Counted from the first letter of the stretch, positions 17,524-25,750 are shown. The stretch is DNA of 35,005 bases from Pirellulaceae bacterium (GCA_023382975.1 JAHDXO010000063.1:26422-61426), one strand, 5' to 3'. Notes: generated by a model not told the origin, from the letters alone. Translations and numbers: made by a program.

Positions 17524-17724
17524 ATGTTCATCATCCTCGAAACCGAAGACGGGTTGACCATCGAGCAGCAGCCGCCGGGATGGACGGCGGAGGACGTCGC
17601 GGCCAAGAACAATGGAGTGGTCGCCGACGAAGGCCCGTACGCCACCTTCGAAGAGGCCAACGACGCCCTGCTGGTGCTGCAGCAGCAGGACTTCGACGAA
17701 AGCGAAGCCGAGGGACGGATTTAG
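17524..17724 (+). CDS. Small acidic hypothetical protein
   Basis: 66 residues, 15 bp after the fusion gene, with AAGGAG about 7 bp before the ATG. It starts 'MFIILETEDGLTIEQQPPGW', has a central 'GPYATFEEANDALLVLQQQ' and ends in an acidic tail. There is no signal peptide, no membrane segment and no Ser site of an acyl carrier protein. The tight spacing on both sides (1 bp before the ABC gene) marks it as a real member of the operon. Family not recognised; it might be an accessory or regulatory subunit of the fusion enzyme, which is a guess from position only. Confidence 0.8.
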   Translation: MFIILETEDGLTIEQQPPGWTAEDVAAKNNGVVADEGPYATFEEANDALLVLQQQDFDESEAEGRI

Positions 17725-17725
17725 A

Positions 17726-18400
17726 ATGATCTTGCAGTTGGAAAACGTGAAGAAAAGCTACCGCGAACCCGACGGGCGTACACTGCCAATTCTGAACGTG
17801 TCGCGGTTCTCGGTGGACCGAGGTGAGCAGATGGTGCTGGTCGGGCCCAGTGGCTGCGGCAAGACCACGCTGCTGCACGTAATCGCGGGCATCAGCCGCG
17901 CCGACTCGGGCGTGATCCGCATCGACGGCATCGACATCGCCCAATTGTCCGAAGCGGCTCGCGACCGCTTTCGCGCCGCGCGCATCGGGTACATTTTCCA
18001 GACGTTCAATCTGCTGCCCGGCTTCACGGCCATGGAAAACGTCTTGCTCGGAATGACCTTTGCCCGCGGACGCAAAGACCGGAGTCGTGCCGAGAGCCTG
18101 ATTGAACGGGTGGGCCTTGCCAAGCGGGCTTCGCACAAACCGACGGCATTGTCCGTGGGCGAGCAGCAGCGAGTTGCCGTGGCGCGGGCGCTGGCCAATC
18201 GTCCTTCGCTGATTCTGGCCGACGAGCCCACGGCGAACGTCGACCGGGCCAACCAGCAGCACATCGTGGAATTGATCCGCGAGACGTGCCGCGAGGAACG
18301 GGTGGCGTTGGTTCTGGTCACGCATTCGCTGGAGGTTTCGGAGCAATTCGACCGCGTCGACCGTCTGGAGTCCATCAATCAACCCGAAATCGCTGCCTGA
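17726..18400 (+). CDS. ABC transporter ATP-binding protein, LolD/MacB-like, no permease nearby
   Basis: 224 residues, the size of a lone nucleotide-binding subunit. Walker A 'GPSGCGKTT' (40-48), Q-loop Gln92 in 'FQTFNLLPGF', signature 'LSVGEQQRVAVARAL' (142-156), Walker B 'LILADEPTANVD' (162-173) and the switch His200 in 'LVTHS' are all present. The signature departs from LSGGQ at two positions (Val and Glu). 'FNLLPGFTAMENV' is typical of the LolD/MacB/FtsE group that moves lipids or lipoproteins, or acts on the envelope. The frame is open further upstream, but the ATG at 17726 gives the family start 'MILQLENVKKSY' and follows the previous stop by 1 bp. No permease gene lies in the operon or elsewhere in the window. 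Confidence 0.93.
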   Translation: MILQLENVKKSYREPDGRTLPILNVSRFSVDRGEQMVLVGPSGCGKTTLLHVIAGISRADSGVIRIDGIDIAQLSEAARDRFRAARIGYIFQTFNLLPGFTAMENVLLGMTFARGRKDRSRAESLIERVGLAKRASHKPTALSVGEQQRVAVARALANRPSLILADEPTANVDRANQQHIVELIRETCREERVALVLVTHSLEVSEQFDRVDRLESINQPEIAA

Positions 18401-18462
18401 CCCGGTCGCTCGTCGCGCGGCCCAACTTTCCCGCCGTCCACTGCCGCGCGTCTTCGGGAAAT

Positions 18463-19224
18463 TCACGAACTGCCTGCCGCCCCCTCCGTCGGCCGAGCAC
18501 GGATGATCCGCAACGGCCGGTCGCACTGCGGGACATGTACGGCCGAGCGTTCCACCCGCCATCCTCGCCCCGCCAACCAATCGGGAAACAAGGCTCCGGT
18601 TCGCCGGCCGGATTCGCCCAGCAGCACCTGTCCGTCGGCAGCCAAGTGCTCGCTCCAGAACCGGTCCAGGTACGGCCAGTCCTCGCTGTCATAGATGATG
18701 TCCGCGCCCACGATCAGATCGAAGCGTTGCCCGGCGAACCGATCGGTGCGCCAATCCAGACGGCGGATCCGCACCCGGTCGCGCCACGGCCACGTGTTCA
18801 AGCGGGCAAACAACAACGCGGGCTGCGCCGCGTCGGCCATCCACACGCGGGCACCTCGCGCCGCCGCCACGGCACCGGTCAGCCCCAGGCCGCACCCCAA
18901 GTCCAGGACGTTCCGATCCAGCAGCAGTTCGTCCAACAGCACATGCGCGACGGCCCACGATGCGTCCCAATGCGCGGCCCAGTAAGGCTGCCACTGCGGC
19001 GCAGCCTCGGGATCGCCTTCGCCCGGCATGTGCCGCGCCATGTCGTCCGGATCGGCGATGCGGGTGAAGCGAAATCGGTGCTCGCGGATCGCGACCGTTT
19101 CACCAACAGTTGCATAGCGACGTTCGATCCGCTGCAACAGGGCTCGGCGTCGGCGGTCGTCCGGATCGATCGCGGCGAACTCGCCTCTTGAACTCGCCTT
19201 GCCCCCTCGGTCTACTGTTGCCAT
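18463..19224 (-). CDS. Class I SAM-dependent methyltransferase (METTL21/MT-16-like)
   Basis: 253 residues. Motif I 'VLDLGCGLGLTG' (106-117) binds S-adenosylmethionine; Asp131 after the second strand and 'GADIIYD' (173-179) follow in the expected order. 'PYWAAHWDASWA' at 80-91 resembles the Trp-rich segment before motif I in the protein-lysine methyltransferase group that includes METTL21 and Nnt1-like enzymes. The substrate is therefore perhaps a protein lysine, but nicotinamide-like small molecules are also known in related families. The ATG at 19224 overlaps the divergent start at 19223; no earlier or better-supported start is seen, and the first 40 residues look non-conserved, so an internal start cannot be excluded. 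Its 3' end faces the ABC gene across 62 bp. Confidence 0.88.
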   Translation of the reverse strand: MATVDRGGKASSRGEFAAIDPDDRRRRALLQRIERRYATVGETVAIREHRFRFTRIADPDDMARHMPGEGDPEAAPQWQPYWAAHWDASWAVAHVLLDELLLDRNVLDLGCGLGLTGAVAAARGARVWMADAAQPALLFARLNTWPWRDRVRIRRLDWRTDRFAGQRFDLIVGADIIYDSEDWPYLDRFWSEHLAADGQVLLGESGRRTGALFPDWLAGRGWRVERSAVHVPQCDRPLRIIRARPTEGAAGSS

Positions 19225-20929
19225 GTCGAATCGCCGTCCCGAACCGATCCGCCCGAACCGTCTGCGGCCGCACCTGCTGCACGCTTACCGCTGGGCTGTG
19301 TTCGTGCTGATTATCGGGATGATCCACCGCCAACACCAGTGGTATCTCGCTCAGCAGCAGGGCCAACAACAGGCGACCGTCGCCGTCGAACAGCTACGGC
19401 GGTTCTACCCCGCGGCGGCCAGCTTGGCCGAATTCCGGCCCGAGCAGGGCGGCCAGACGGTCACCGATGCCGACGGCAAAACGCTGGGCTATATCGTTCG
19501 GACTTCCCCCGAGAGCGATTCGATCGTGGGCTATTCGGGGCCGACGAATATGCTGATCGCCTTCGATGGCGAAGACCGAATTCTGGGTATCGAGGTGATC
19601 AGCACCCGCGACACCCCGGAGCATCTGGAAGCCGTGCGGATGGACGAGTTGTTCATGACGGCCTGGAACGGCTTGACGTGGGACCAGGCAGCGCGGCGGA
19701 CGGACCTGCAAGCGGTCAGCGGCGCGACGTTGACCAGTCAGGCGATTGCTCGCGGGATCATCAAACGTCTGGGGGGAACTCCGCACTCGAGCCGGTTTCC
19801 CGATCCGCTGACGATCGAGCAGCTACGCCCGTTCTTTCCCGCCGCAGTGAATTTGGCTGCTCGGCCCGACAAGCCCGGACTATGGAACGTGGTTGCGGCC
19901 GATGGCCAGGTTCTAGGCGCGGTGTTCCGCACGACGCCGGACTCCGACAATCTGATCGGGTTTCAAGGTCCGACCGATACGCTCGTCGCCCTCGACCCGG
20001 ACGACCGTGTCCTGGGCTTCGCCGTTCACCGCAGCTACGAGACCGACGAGTACGTGGGCTACATTCGCGACGACCGGTACTTCCTTGCGCATTTCAACGG
20101 CCGGACGCTGGACGAGCTGGCGGCCATGAATGCGTCGCGAGTCGAAGGCGTTTCCGGCGCGACGATGACCAGCCGCGTGATGGCGCAGGGCATGGCCGCC
20201 GCCGCACAGCGATTGGTCGCCTACCAACCGCCGCCGCCTCGTCCCTGGATCGTCATCAAGGCGAGGGACGTCGGCACGGCCCTGGTCGTGGCCTTTGCGA
20301 CGTTACTGGCATTCACTTCGTTGCGCGGCCATCGCGCCGTGCGGGTCGGCTTCCAATGGGTGCTGATCGTCTACCTGGGCTTGATCAACGGCGATCTGAT
20401 CTCCCAGGTGCTGATCGTCGGCTGGGCGCAGAGCGGCGTGCCGTGGCGGGCCGCGCCGGGACTGGCGTTGTTGTTCGCCGCCGCGTTCCTGCTGCCCTTT
20501 GCCACGCGTCGGCAGTTGTACTGCCACCACGTCTGCCCGCACGGCGCGGCACAGCAACTGCTGAAGAACGTCGTTCCATACCATTGGAAGGTGCCGGTCT
20601 GGTTGACCCGCGGGCTGTCCGCGCTGCCCTGGTTGCTGCTGCTGGTCGTGCTGGTCGTCGCCATGCGTCATCTGCCGCTGAATCTGGCGTCCATCGAGCC
20701 GTTCGACGCCTACGTGTTCCGGGTGTCGGGGTGGGCCAGCATCGCCGTGGCCGCGGTCGGACTGGCCGTATCGCTCGTGGTGCCGATGGCGTATTGCCGG
20801 TTCGGATGTCCGACCGGCGCCGTGTTGAATTTCTTACGGCTTCAGGGCCAAGGCGACCGATTTCGGCTCCGCGACGCTGCGGCGTTGGTGTTGCTGTTGG
20901 CCGCCGTCTGCCTGTACCTGCTCCGTTGA
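19223..20929 (+). CDS. NosR/NirI-like membrane flavoprotein with two FMN-binding domains and two CxxxCP motifs
   Basis: 568 residues. One membrane segment near 28-43 is followed by two extracytoplasmic FMN-binding domains of the RnfG/NqrC/NosR type. Each ends with the flavinylation motif: 'SGATLTS' (Thr169) and 'SGATMTS' (Thr314). The FMN is normally attached to such a Thr by ApbE. The C-terminal half is a multi-pass membrane domain with 'CHHVCPHG' (Cys434, Cys438) and 'CRFGCPTG' (Cys525, Cys529), as in the NosR/NapH membrane part. The usual C-terminal CxxCxxCxxxCP ferredoxin clusters are absent. It likely moves electrons between the membrane and periplasmic flavins; no nos, nir or rnf genes are nearby. 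The start is 19223, with a TTG at 19199 as alternative; neither has a strong ribosome site. The protease gene follows by 15 bp. Confidence 0.88.
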   Translation: MSNRRPEPIRPNRLRPHLLHAYRWAVFVLIIGMIHRQHQWYLAQQQGQQQATVAVEQLRRFYPAAASLAEFRPEQGGQTVTDADGKTLGYIVRTSPESDSIVGYSGPTNMLIAFDGEDRILGIEVISTRDTPEHLEAVRMDELFMTAWNGLTWDQAARRTDLQAVSGATLTSQAIARGIIKRLGGTPHSSRFPDPLTIEQLRPFFPAAVNLAARPDKPGLWNVVAADGQVLGAVFRTTPDSDNLIGFQGPTDTLVALDPDDRVLGFAVHRSYETDEYVGYIRDDRYFLAHFNGRTLDELAAMNASRVEGVSGATMTSRVMAQGMAAAAQRLVAYQPPPPRPWIVIKARDVGTALVVAFATLLAFTSLRGHRAVRVGFQWVLIVYLGLINGDLISQVLIVGWAQSGVPWRAAPGLALLFAAAFLLPFATRRQLYCHHVCPHGAAQQLLKNVVPYHWKVPVWLTRGLSALPWLLLLVVLVVAMRHLPLNLASIEPFDAYVFRVSGWASIAVAAVGLAVSLVVPMAYCRFGCPTGAVLNFLRLQGQGDRFRLRDAAALVLLLAAVCLYLLR

Positions 20930-20944
20930 ACGAAAGGCGAACCG

Positions 20945-21994
20945 ATGAAAACATCGCTGGCTTGTCTACCGCTAATCCTGTGGCTGTCCCCAACCTTTGC
21001 CGCGGATCCGGATATGGCGGAAGTGTACCGAACGACGCGGCGGGCCGTCGTCGAGATCTTGACGGACGGCCACCACAGCGGAAGCGGCTGCTTCGTCTCG
21101 GCCGACGGGCGTGTGGTCACGGCGGCGCACGTGATCGGTCGTCCGCAGCGCAACATCGAGGTCTTGGCTTCGGACGGAACTCGGCAACCCGCACGCACCG
21201 TCGCCGTCGACTTGGGACGCGACCTGATCGTGCTGCAAGTCGCCGCACGCGACGGCGGCTATCCGTTTGTGAGCCTCGCCGCCCAGTTGCCGCCGCCGGG
21301 CGCCCCGGTGTGGCTTTGCAGCTCGGCCGCCTATCGGCGAGTGTTGCTGCAGCCGGGTACGATGGCCCGAGACGATCTGACATTCGAGTACCAGGATCAT
21401 TTCGTCGAGGTCACGCAGATCGCTGCTCTGATCCAGGAAGGCACCTCGGGCGGCGTCTGGATCAATCCGCAAGGGGAATTGATCGGCATCCAATCGGGAT
21501 CGGTCACGGTCAAGGGCTACGCGGCGGGCATCGCCAACGTCGTGCCCGTCGAGTCAGTCCGCCGCTTGTTGGACACAGGACGCAACGCAGCATCGACCAC
21601 GCTGGGCGTGTTTGTCGACGAGAGTTGGGTGCTGACTTCGGAAGAATTGCGCCGGTATCCGCCCGGTTGCGAGGGCTTGGTGGTTCAGTCGGTCAAGCCC
21701 GACGGACCGGCCGCGCGAGCCGATATTCGCAAGGGCGACATGATTACCGCTTGGCAAGGCGAGCCGCTTCGCTTCCGCGACGACTTCGTCCGCCTCCTCC
21801 GCCAGTGCCAACCCGGCGACACGATCGAACTGACCACCCTCCGCCCCGACGGCGCCGGCACGCGCACCGCCACCCTACAACCCGGCTCCCTCGAAATCGG
21901 CTGGCCCCCTGTAGCACAGGCTGCCGGCCCGTATCCGGCCTGGATGCCACCTTCGGCCTATCGCGCCGCAGCGGCCAGTCGAGCGCCGCAGTAG
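20945..21994 (+). CDS. Exported trypsin-like serine protease with PDZ domain (HtrA/DegP-like)
   Basis: 349 residues. Signal peptide at about 1-20 with cleavage near 'TFAADP'. The catalytic triad reads His62 in 'VTAAHVIG', Asp93 in 'GRDLIVLQ' and Ser168 in 'EGTSGGVWIN'. The Ser motif is usually GNSGGP, so Thr and Val here are slight departures. A PDZ-like domain covers about 215-310 ('GLVVQSVKPDGPAARADIRK', then 'GDMITAWQG'). The length fits a one-PDZ HtrA relative acting in the periplasm. It is 15 bp downstream of the NosR-like gene and so probably cotranscribed, perhaps for quality control of it. The last 37 bp overlap the convergent gene on the minus strand. Confidence 0.9.
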   Translation: MKTSLACLPLILWLSPTFAADPDMAEVYRTTRRAVVEILTDGHHSGSGCFVSADGRVVTAAHVIGRPQRNIEVLASDGTRQPARTVAVDLGRDLIVLQVAARDGGYPFVSLAAQLPPPGAPVWLCSSAAYRRVLLQPGTMARDDLTFEYQDHFVEVTQIAALIQEGTSGGVWINPQGELIGIQSGSVTVKGYAAGIANVVPVESVRRLLDTGRNAASTTLGVFVDESWVLTSEELRRYPPGCEGLVVQSVKPDGPAARADIRKGDMITAWQGEPLRFRDDFVRLLRQCQPGDTIELTTLRPDGAGTRTATLQPGSLEIGWPPVAQAAGPYPAWMPPSAYRAAAASRAPQ

Positions 21995-23106
21995 GCGCCC
22001 AAGGCCATGAAAGCGAAGGCGACAAACGGCCAGGCGAAAACGACGACGCCGGCCAAATCCATCGGTATGGCCAGCAGTAGCGGCACACAGATGACGACCG
22101 CAGCGGTCATGCCGACCAATGCACCGGCGATCAAGCCGGACATCCTGCGGCCCAGCGTCGAGCTATCGAATTCGGGGGCTTCGATCACCAGATTGGCATC
22201 GGCCGCGTCCTTGGCCGGGGCGGCCAACGAGCGGTACAGATCGGTCGCTTCGCGCAGAAACGCTTCGCGCTTGGCCGCCGGGATGATTTTCCCGCTGCGC
22301 CAGAAAGCCGCGTGCGTGCCGCACGATTCGACCGTCCAGCCGCGGGTCTCGGCAAAACGGCGCAGCGTGCCCATTGTGAACCGGTTCGACAGCTCGGCCT
22401 CCTGTGCCGGTTTCGCCCCGACCGGCACGCCCAGAGCCAAGCCGGCCATCTCGGCGACCCGCTGGGCGAAGCCAACGAAGACTCGGTAGCGACGGTTGAA
22501 CCGCCCGAGCGCCGCGCGGTCCAGGCCGATGACGCCCGGTTCGTCGCGGAACCGGAACGACGCTCCCCGACAGCCCAACAGATCCCACATCCAGGTCGAC
22601 AAGCCGCGAGGATGGATCTCGAAGACCGGCCAGTCCGGCGTTTCCAAAGGGATGACGATGATCGTCTGACTGTCAGAGCGGGGCTTCGTACCCTGCCGCG
22701 AAGCCGACGACTGGACCGACGTGAAATCGAGCATCTGCACTTCCAAGCCTTCGAAACGGCCGAACAATCGGTGCCGCCCTTCGTTCCAATCACTGAACAC
22801 GCGCAGACCGGCGGCCTCGCCCAGGTCGCTGCGCACCACCGAGTCGCTGTGCTGCAGACGCAGTCGATCCGCTGCCGTCGCGAGGCTCTCGTTGTGATTC
22901 TGCTGCGCATGCCGCCCTGCCGCGTGCAGCAAACACAACACAGCCGCGATCGCCGCACAAGCCGGCAGACTCGAGATCGGCCACGGCTCCCGCTCGAGCC
23001 AGCCGCGTTGCGGATTGCCGGGCATTCCGTTCAGCGCCAACCACAACAGGGCGACAACCACGGCGCCGCCAATCGGCGCGAAGAGAATTCGTAACGTGGA
23101 TGACAT
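21958..23106 (-). CDS. Membrane protein of unknown function
   Basis: 382 residues. Two membrane segments lie near the N-terminus ('IGGAVVVALLWLAL' and 'LPACAAIAAVLCLLHAAG') and two at the C-terminus (about 318-376, including 'VGMTAAVVICVPLLLAIP' and 'VVFAWPFVAFAFMALGAY'). A soluble domain of about 250 residues lies between, with 'FEGLEVQMLDFTSV' and 'FNRRYRVFVGFAQRVAEMAG'. This layout and the self-contained middle domain recall planctomycete proteins of unknown family; I do not recognise it. The ATG at 23106 is preferred over a GTG at 23139 because the hydrophobic segment follows directly. It lies 70 bp after the symporter stop on the same strand. Confidence 0.75.
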   Translation of the reverse strand: MSSTLRILFAPIGGAVVVALLWLALNGMPGNPQRGWLEREPWPISSLPACAAIAAVLCLLHAAGRHAQQNHNESLATAADRLRLQHSDSVVRSDLGEAAGLRVFSDWNEGRHRLFGRFEGLEVQMLDFTSVQSSASRQGTKPRSDSQTIIVIPLETPDWPVFEIHPRGLSTWMWDLLGCRGASFRFRDEPGVIGLDRAALGRFNRRYRVFVGFAQRVAEMAGLALGVPVGAKPAQEAELSNRFTMGTLRRFAETRGWTVESCGTHAAFWRSGKIIPAAKREAFLREATDLYRSLAAPAKDAADANLVIEAPEFDSSTLGRRMSGLIAGALVGMTAAVVICVPLLLAIPMDLAGVVVFAWPFVAFAFMALGAYCGARLAAAAR

Positions 23107-23176
23107 CGCAGTTCGTTCAATTTGAAAAACGTGACCCACTCGCCAACGACCGAATCCTCGCCGCTTCGCAAACGAA

Positions 23177-24652
23177 TCAGGCGGCCGTCTTCTCGTCGCC
23201 CGGCGGTTGCAGTCGCGCGATCACGGCACACCCGCAGGCGTCGCTCCACACGTTGACACTGGTGCGGCACATGTCCAGCACGCGGTCGACGGCGAGAATG
23301 ATCCCTTGCATCTCCACCGGCAAACCTACCGCTTGCAGAATGATCACCATCATCACCAATCCCGCATGGGGAATCCCCGCGGCGCCGATGCTGGCCAGCA
23401 AGGCGGTGAACGCGACGATGATCTGCTGCGACAGCGGCAGGCTGAACCCATGATACAACTGCCCGATAAACAACACGGCGACTGCCTCGTACAAGGCTGT
23501 GCCGTCCATGTTGATCGTGGCGCCCAGCGGAAGCACGAACGAACTGACGCGGTTGCTCACCCCGGCCCGCTGTTCCACGTTGGCCATCGTCAGCGGCAGC
23601 GTGCCGTTACTGGACGCCGAACTGAACGCTGTCAGCAGCGCGGGACTCACCGCGCGAGCAAACTCGTACGGGCTGCGCCGCCCGACGAACCAAACGATCG
23701 CCGGCAGGGTGACCATGGCATGGAAGCCCAAGGCGCACAGCACGGCCAGCATGTACCAGGCCAACGACTTGAAGACGTCCCAGCCTTGCGTCGCCGTGAC
23801 ATACATCATCAGAAACAACACGCCGGCCGGGCACAGCTTGATGATCGCCAGCGTCATGCGCATCATCACCGCGAACGCCGCTTCGAAAAACTGCTGCAGC
23901 AGTTCCAAGGATCGTCCGCCGACCAGCAGCGTGAAGATAGCAAACAGCAGACTGAACGAGATGATCGACAGGAAACTGCTGTCGGCCAGCGCGGCGACCG
24001 GGTTCGCCGGAATCATCGCCTCGAGCTGCGCGAACAGGATGTCGACCAGATTGCCCGACACGGTGAACTCGCCGTCTGCTGCGGGTGCTCGGTCGACGCC
24101 GCGCAGTCCCGGACGGATCAGATTGACCATCAACAGCCCGGTCGAAATCGCCAGCAGACTGGTCGTGACGTAGTAGCCGAGCGTGAACAGGAACATCTTT
24201 CCCAGCCGCTCGGCGCCCCCCAGTCCCAGCACGCCGGTGATCAGCGAGGTGACGATCAGCGGCACGGCGACCATTCGCAGCAGGCGGAGGAACAGCCCGC
24301 CCAACCGCCGCGCGCCGTCGCCGAACCATCGCGCCCAGGAACGCCCGTGATCGTGGAACCATGCGTAGGCCTGCGGATCGGCCTGCTGGAGTCCCTCCAG
24401 CGACGCGAACGAACCCGGTTCGCGCCGAGACTCGTCGACCACCATCTGCCGTACCGAGCCGTCCTCGTTGACCACGCGGATGTCGATCAGGTTGGTCGAG
24501 TCGCGCAACACGACTTCGCGCACCCCGCGTGGCAGCAGCGGCCCGGGCACCCGCGACTCGCGCTGGCTGGAGAACGCGTTCAGCGCCAACCCCACGGCGG
24601 CGCCGATCACCATGCCGCCAAAGATCTGCCAATGCAACGGGATTCGAAACAT
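23177..24652 (-). CDS. Dicarboxylate/amino acid:cation symporter (DAACS family)
   Basis: 491 residues, an inner-membrane sodium- or proton-driven importer of dicarboxylates or acidic amino acids. HP1 'SSASSNGTLP' (344-353), the sodium motif 'NMDGT' (381-385), HP2 'SIGAAGIPHAG' and TM8 'DRVLDMCRTSVNVWSDACG' with Asp471 are all in place. An extra hydrophilic stretch of some 60-70 residues sits between TM1 and TM2 (about 30-110), longer than in GltP or GltPh. It lies 30 bp downstream of the SMP-30 gene and is probably cotranscribed. The substrate cannot be assigned from sequence alone. Confidence 0.93.
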   Translation of the reverse strand: MFRIPLHWQIFGGMVIGAAVGLALNAFSSQRESRVPGPLLPRGVREVVLRDSTNLIDIRVVNEDGSVRQMVVDESRREPGSFASLEGLQQADPQAYAWFHDHGRSWARWFGDGARRLGGLFLRLLRMVAVPLIVTSLITGVLGLGGAERLGKMFLFTLGYYVTTSLLAISTGLLMVNLIRPGLRGVDRAPAADGEFTVSGNLVDILFAQLEAMIPANPVAALADSSFLSIISFSLLFAIFTLLVGGRSLELLQQFFEAAFAVMMRMTLAIIKLCPAGVLFLMMYVTATQGWDVFKSLAWYMLAVLCALGFHAMVTLPAIVWFVGRRSPYEFARAVSPALLTAFSSASSNGTLPLTMANVEQRAGVSNRVSSFVLPLGATINMDGTALYEAVAVLFIGQLYHGFSLPLSQQIIVAFTALLASIGAAGIPHAGLVMMVIILQAVGLPVEMQGIILAVDRVLDMCRTSVNVWSDACGCAVIARLQPPGDEKTAA

Positions 24653-24682
24653 GCGAGGAATACCCGGACGAGAGAAACGAGG

Positions 24683-25711
24683 TCAGAACCCAACGCCGGT
24701 CGCCAAGGTCCGGATGCGGCAGAGGTACGAATCGGCGGTGATGAACAGCGTCTTGCCGTCTTCGCCGAACGTACAGTTCGCCGTTCGTTGCCGCGTATCG
24801 AGTCGTCCCAGCAACCGGCCTTCGGGCGTGAAGACCAGCACTCCGCCTGGGCCGGTGGCCCAGAGATGGCCTTGCTTGTCCACCGCCATCCCGTCGGGCA
24901 GTCCCGGACGCTTGCCCACCCACTCGGTCGCATCGAAGATCAAACGACTGCTGCCCAACGTGCCATCTTCCCGCACGGGAAAAGCCTTCCAGATCGCCGA
25001 CTGTGGATCGGACTGGGCAACGTACAGCGTTCGTTCGTCCGGCGATAAAGCGATGCCGTTCGGACGAGTCATCTCGGTGGTCAACAGGGTCAACTGACCG
25101 TCTTTTCCCAATCGGTAGACGCCGCAGAAATCCAACTCTCGCCGCGGGTCGTCCCAACGGTCTGGCAGGCCGTACGGCGGATCGGTGAAGTACAGATCGC
25201 CATTGGACATGTAGACCGCATCGTTCGGGCTGTTCAACCGCTTGCCTTGGTAGTTGTCCACCAGCGTCCGTTTCCCGCCGCCTTCGGTCAGCACCGACAC
25301 GCGGCGATCACCGTGTTCGCAGGACACCAGTCTTCCTTGCGGGTCAAGCAGCAGACCATTGCTGCCCGGTTCCAGACCGTAGAAAGTCCGCCCGGTGTAG
25401 CCGGACGGATGCAGAAACAACCGGATTCCCTGGCCCGCTTGCCATTGAAAGACCGAGTTCCGCGGGATGTCCGAGAACAACAAATACCCGCCGTCCTTCT
25501 GCCGCACCCACACGGGACCTTCGGTCCAGGTGAAGCCGCTGGCCAAAACTTCGATCTGCGAGTCCGGCGCGATCAGCCTGTCGAACTCCGGATCCAGTCG
25601 CTCGATCTCGCCCAAAGTTTCCGCCGCGGCGCACGTGCCGCTCAGAACGGTAACCGCCAGCATCGTCGTCGCGAAGCGGAGCAATCGCAACCCAATCGGT
25701 TTTCGTTGCAT
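24683..25711 (-). CDS. Exported SMP-30/gluconolactonase-like hydrolase
   Basis: 342 residues. Signal peptide at about 1-30 ('FATTMLAVTVLSGTCAAA'). The six-bladed propeller of the SMP-30/gluconolaconase/LRE family is marked by 'EGPVW' (Glu65), 'NSPNDAVY' (Asn163, Asp164), 'RPNGIALSPD' (Asn218) and 'LPDGMAVD'. These give the usual divalent-metal ligands. The family opens sugar lactones or related esters. Here it is secreted or periplasmic and sits next to a DAACS symporter, so making an importable sugar acid is plausible but unproven. The start is the ATG at 25711, with AAGGAG 6 bp upstream; an in-frame TTG two codons earlier is less likely. Confidence 0.92.
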   Translation of the reverse strand: MQRKPIGLRLLRFATTMLAVTVLSGTCAAAETLGEIERLDPEFDRLIAPDSQIEVLASGFTWTEGPVWVRQKDGGYLLFSDIPRNSVFQWQAGQGIRLFLHPSGYTGRTFYGLEPGSNGLLLDPQGRLVSCEHGDRRVSVLTEGGGKRTLVDNYQGKRLNSPNDAVYMSNGDLYFTDPPYGLPDRWDDPRRELDFCGVYRLGKDGQLTLLTTEMTRPNGIALSPDERTLYVAQSDPQSAIWKAFPVREDGTLGSSRLIFDATEWVGKRPGLPDGMAVDKQGHLWATGPGGVLVFTPEGRLLGRLDTRQRTANCTFGEDGKTLFITADSYLCRIRTLATGVGF

Positions 25712-25750
25712 GACCAACTCCTTCGAATTGTCGAGACACCACGGATTTGC

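Noticed and set aside
19339..22080. 913-codon plus-strand open frame
   Set aside because: Out-of-frame shadow of the NosR-like and protease genes. It spans their boundary and is Arg/Gly-rich with no motif.
23207..25157. Long open frames on both strands across the symporter and SMP-30 genes
   Set aside because: Shadows of the real minus-strand frames that carry the DAACS and SMP-30 motifs.
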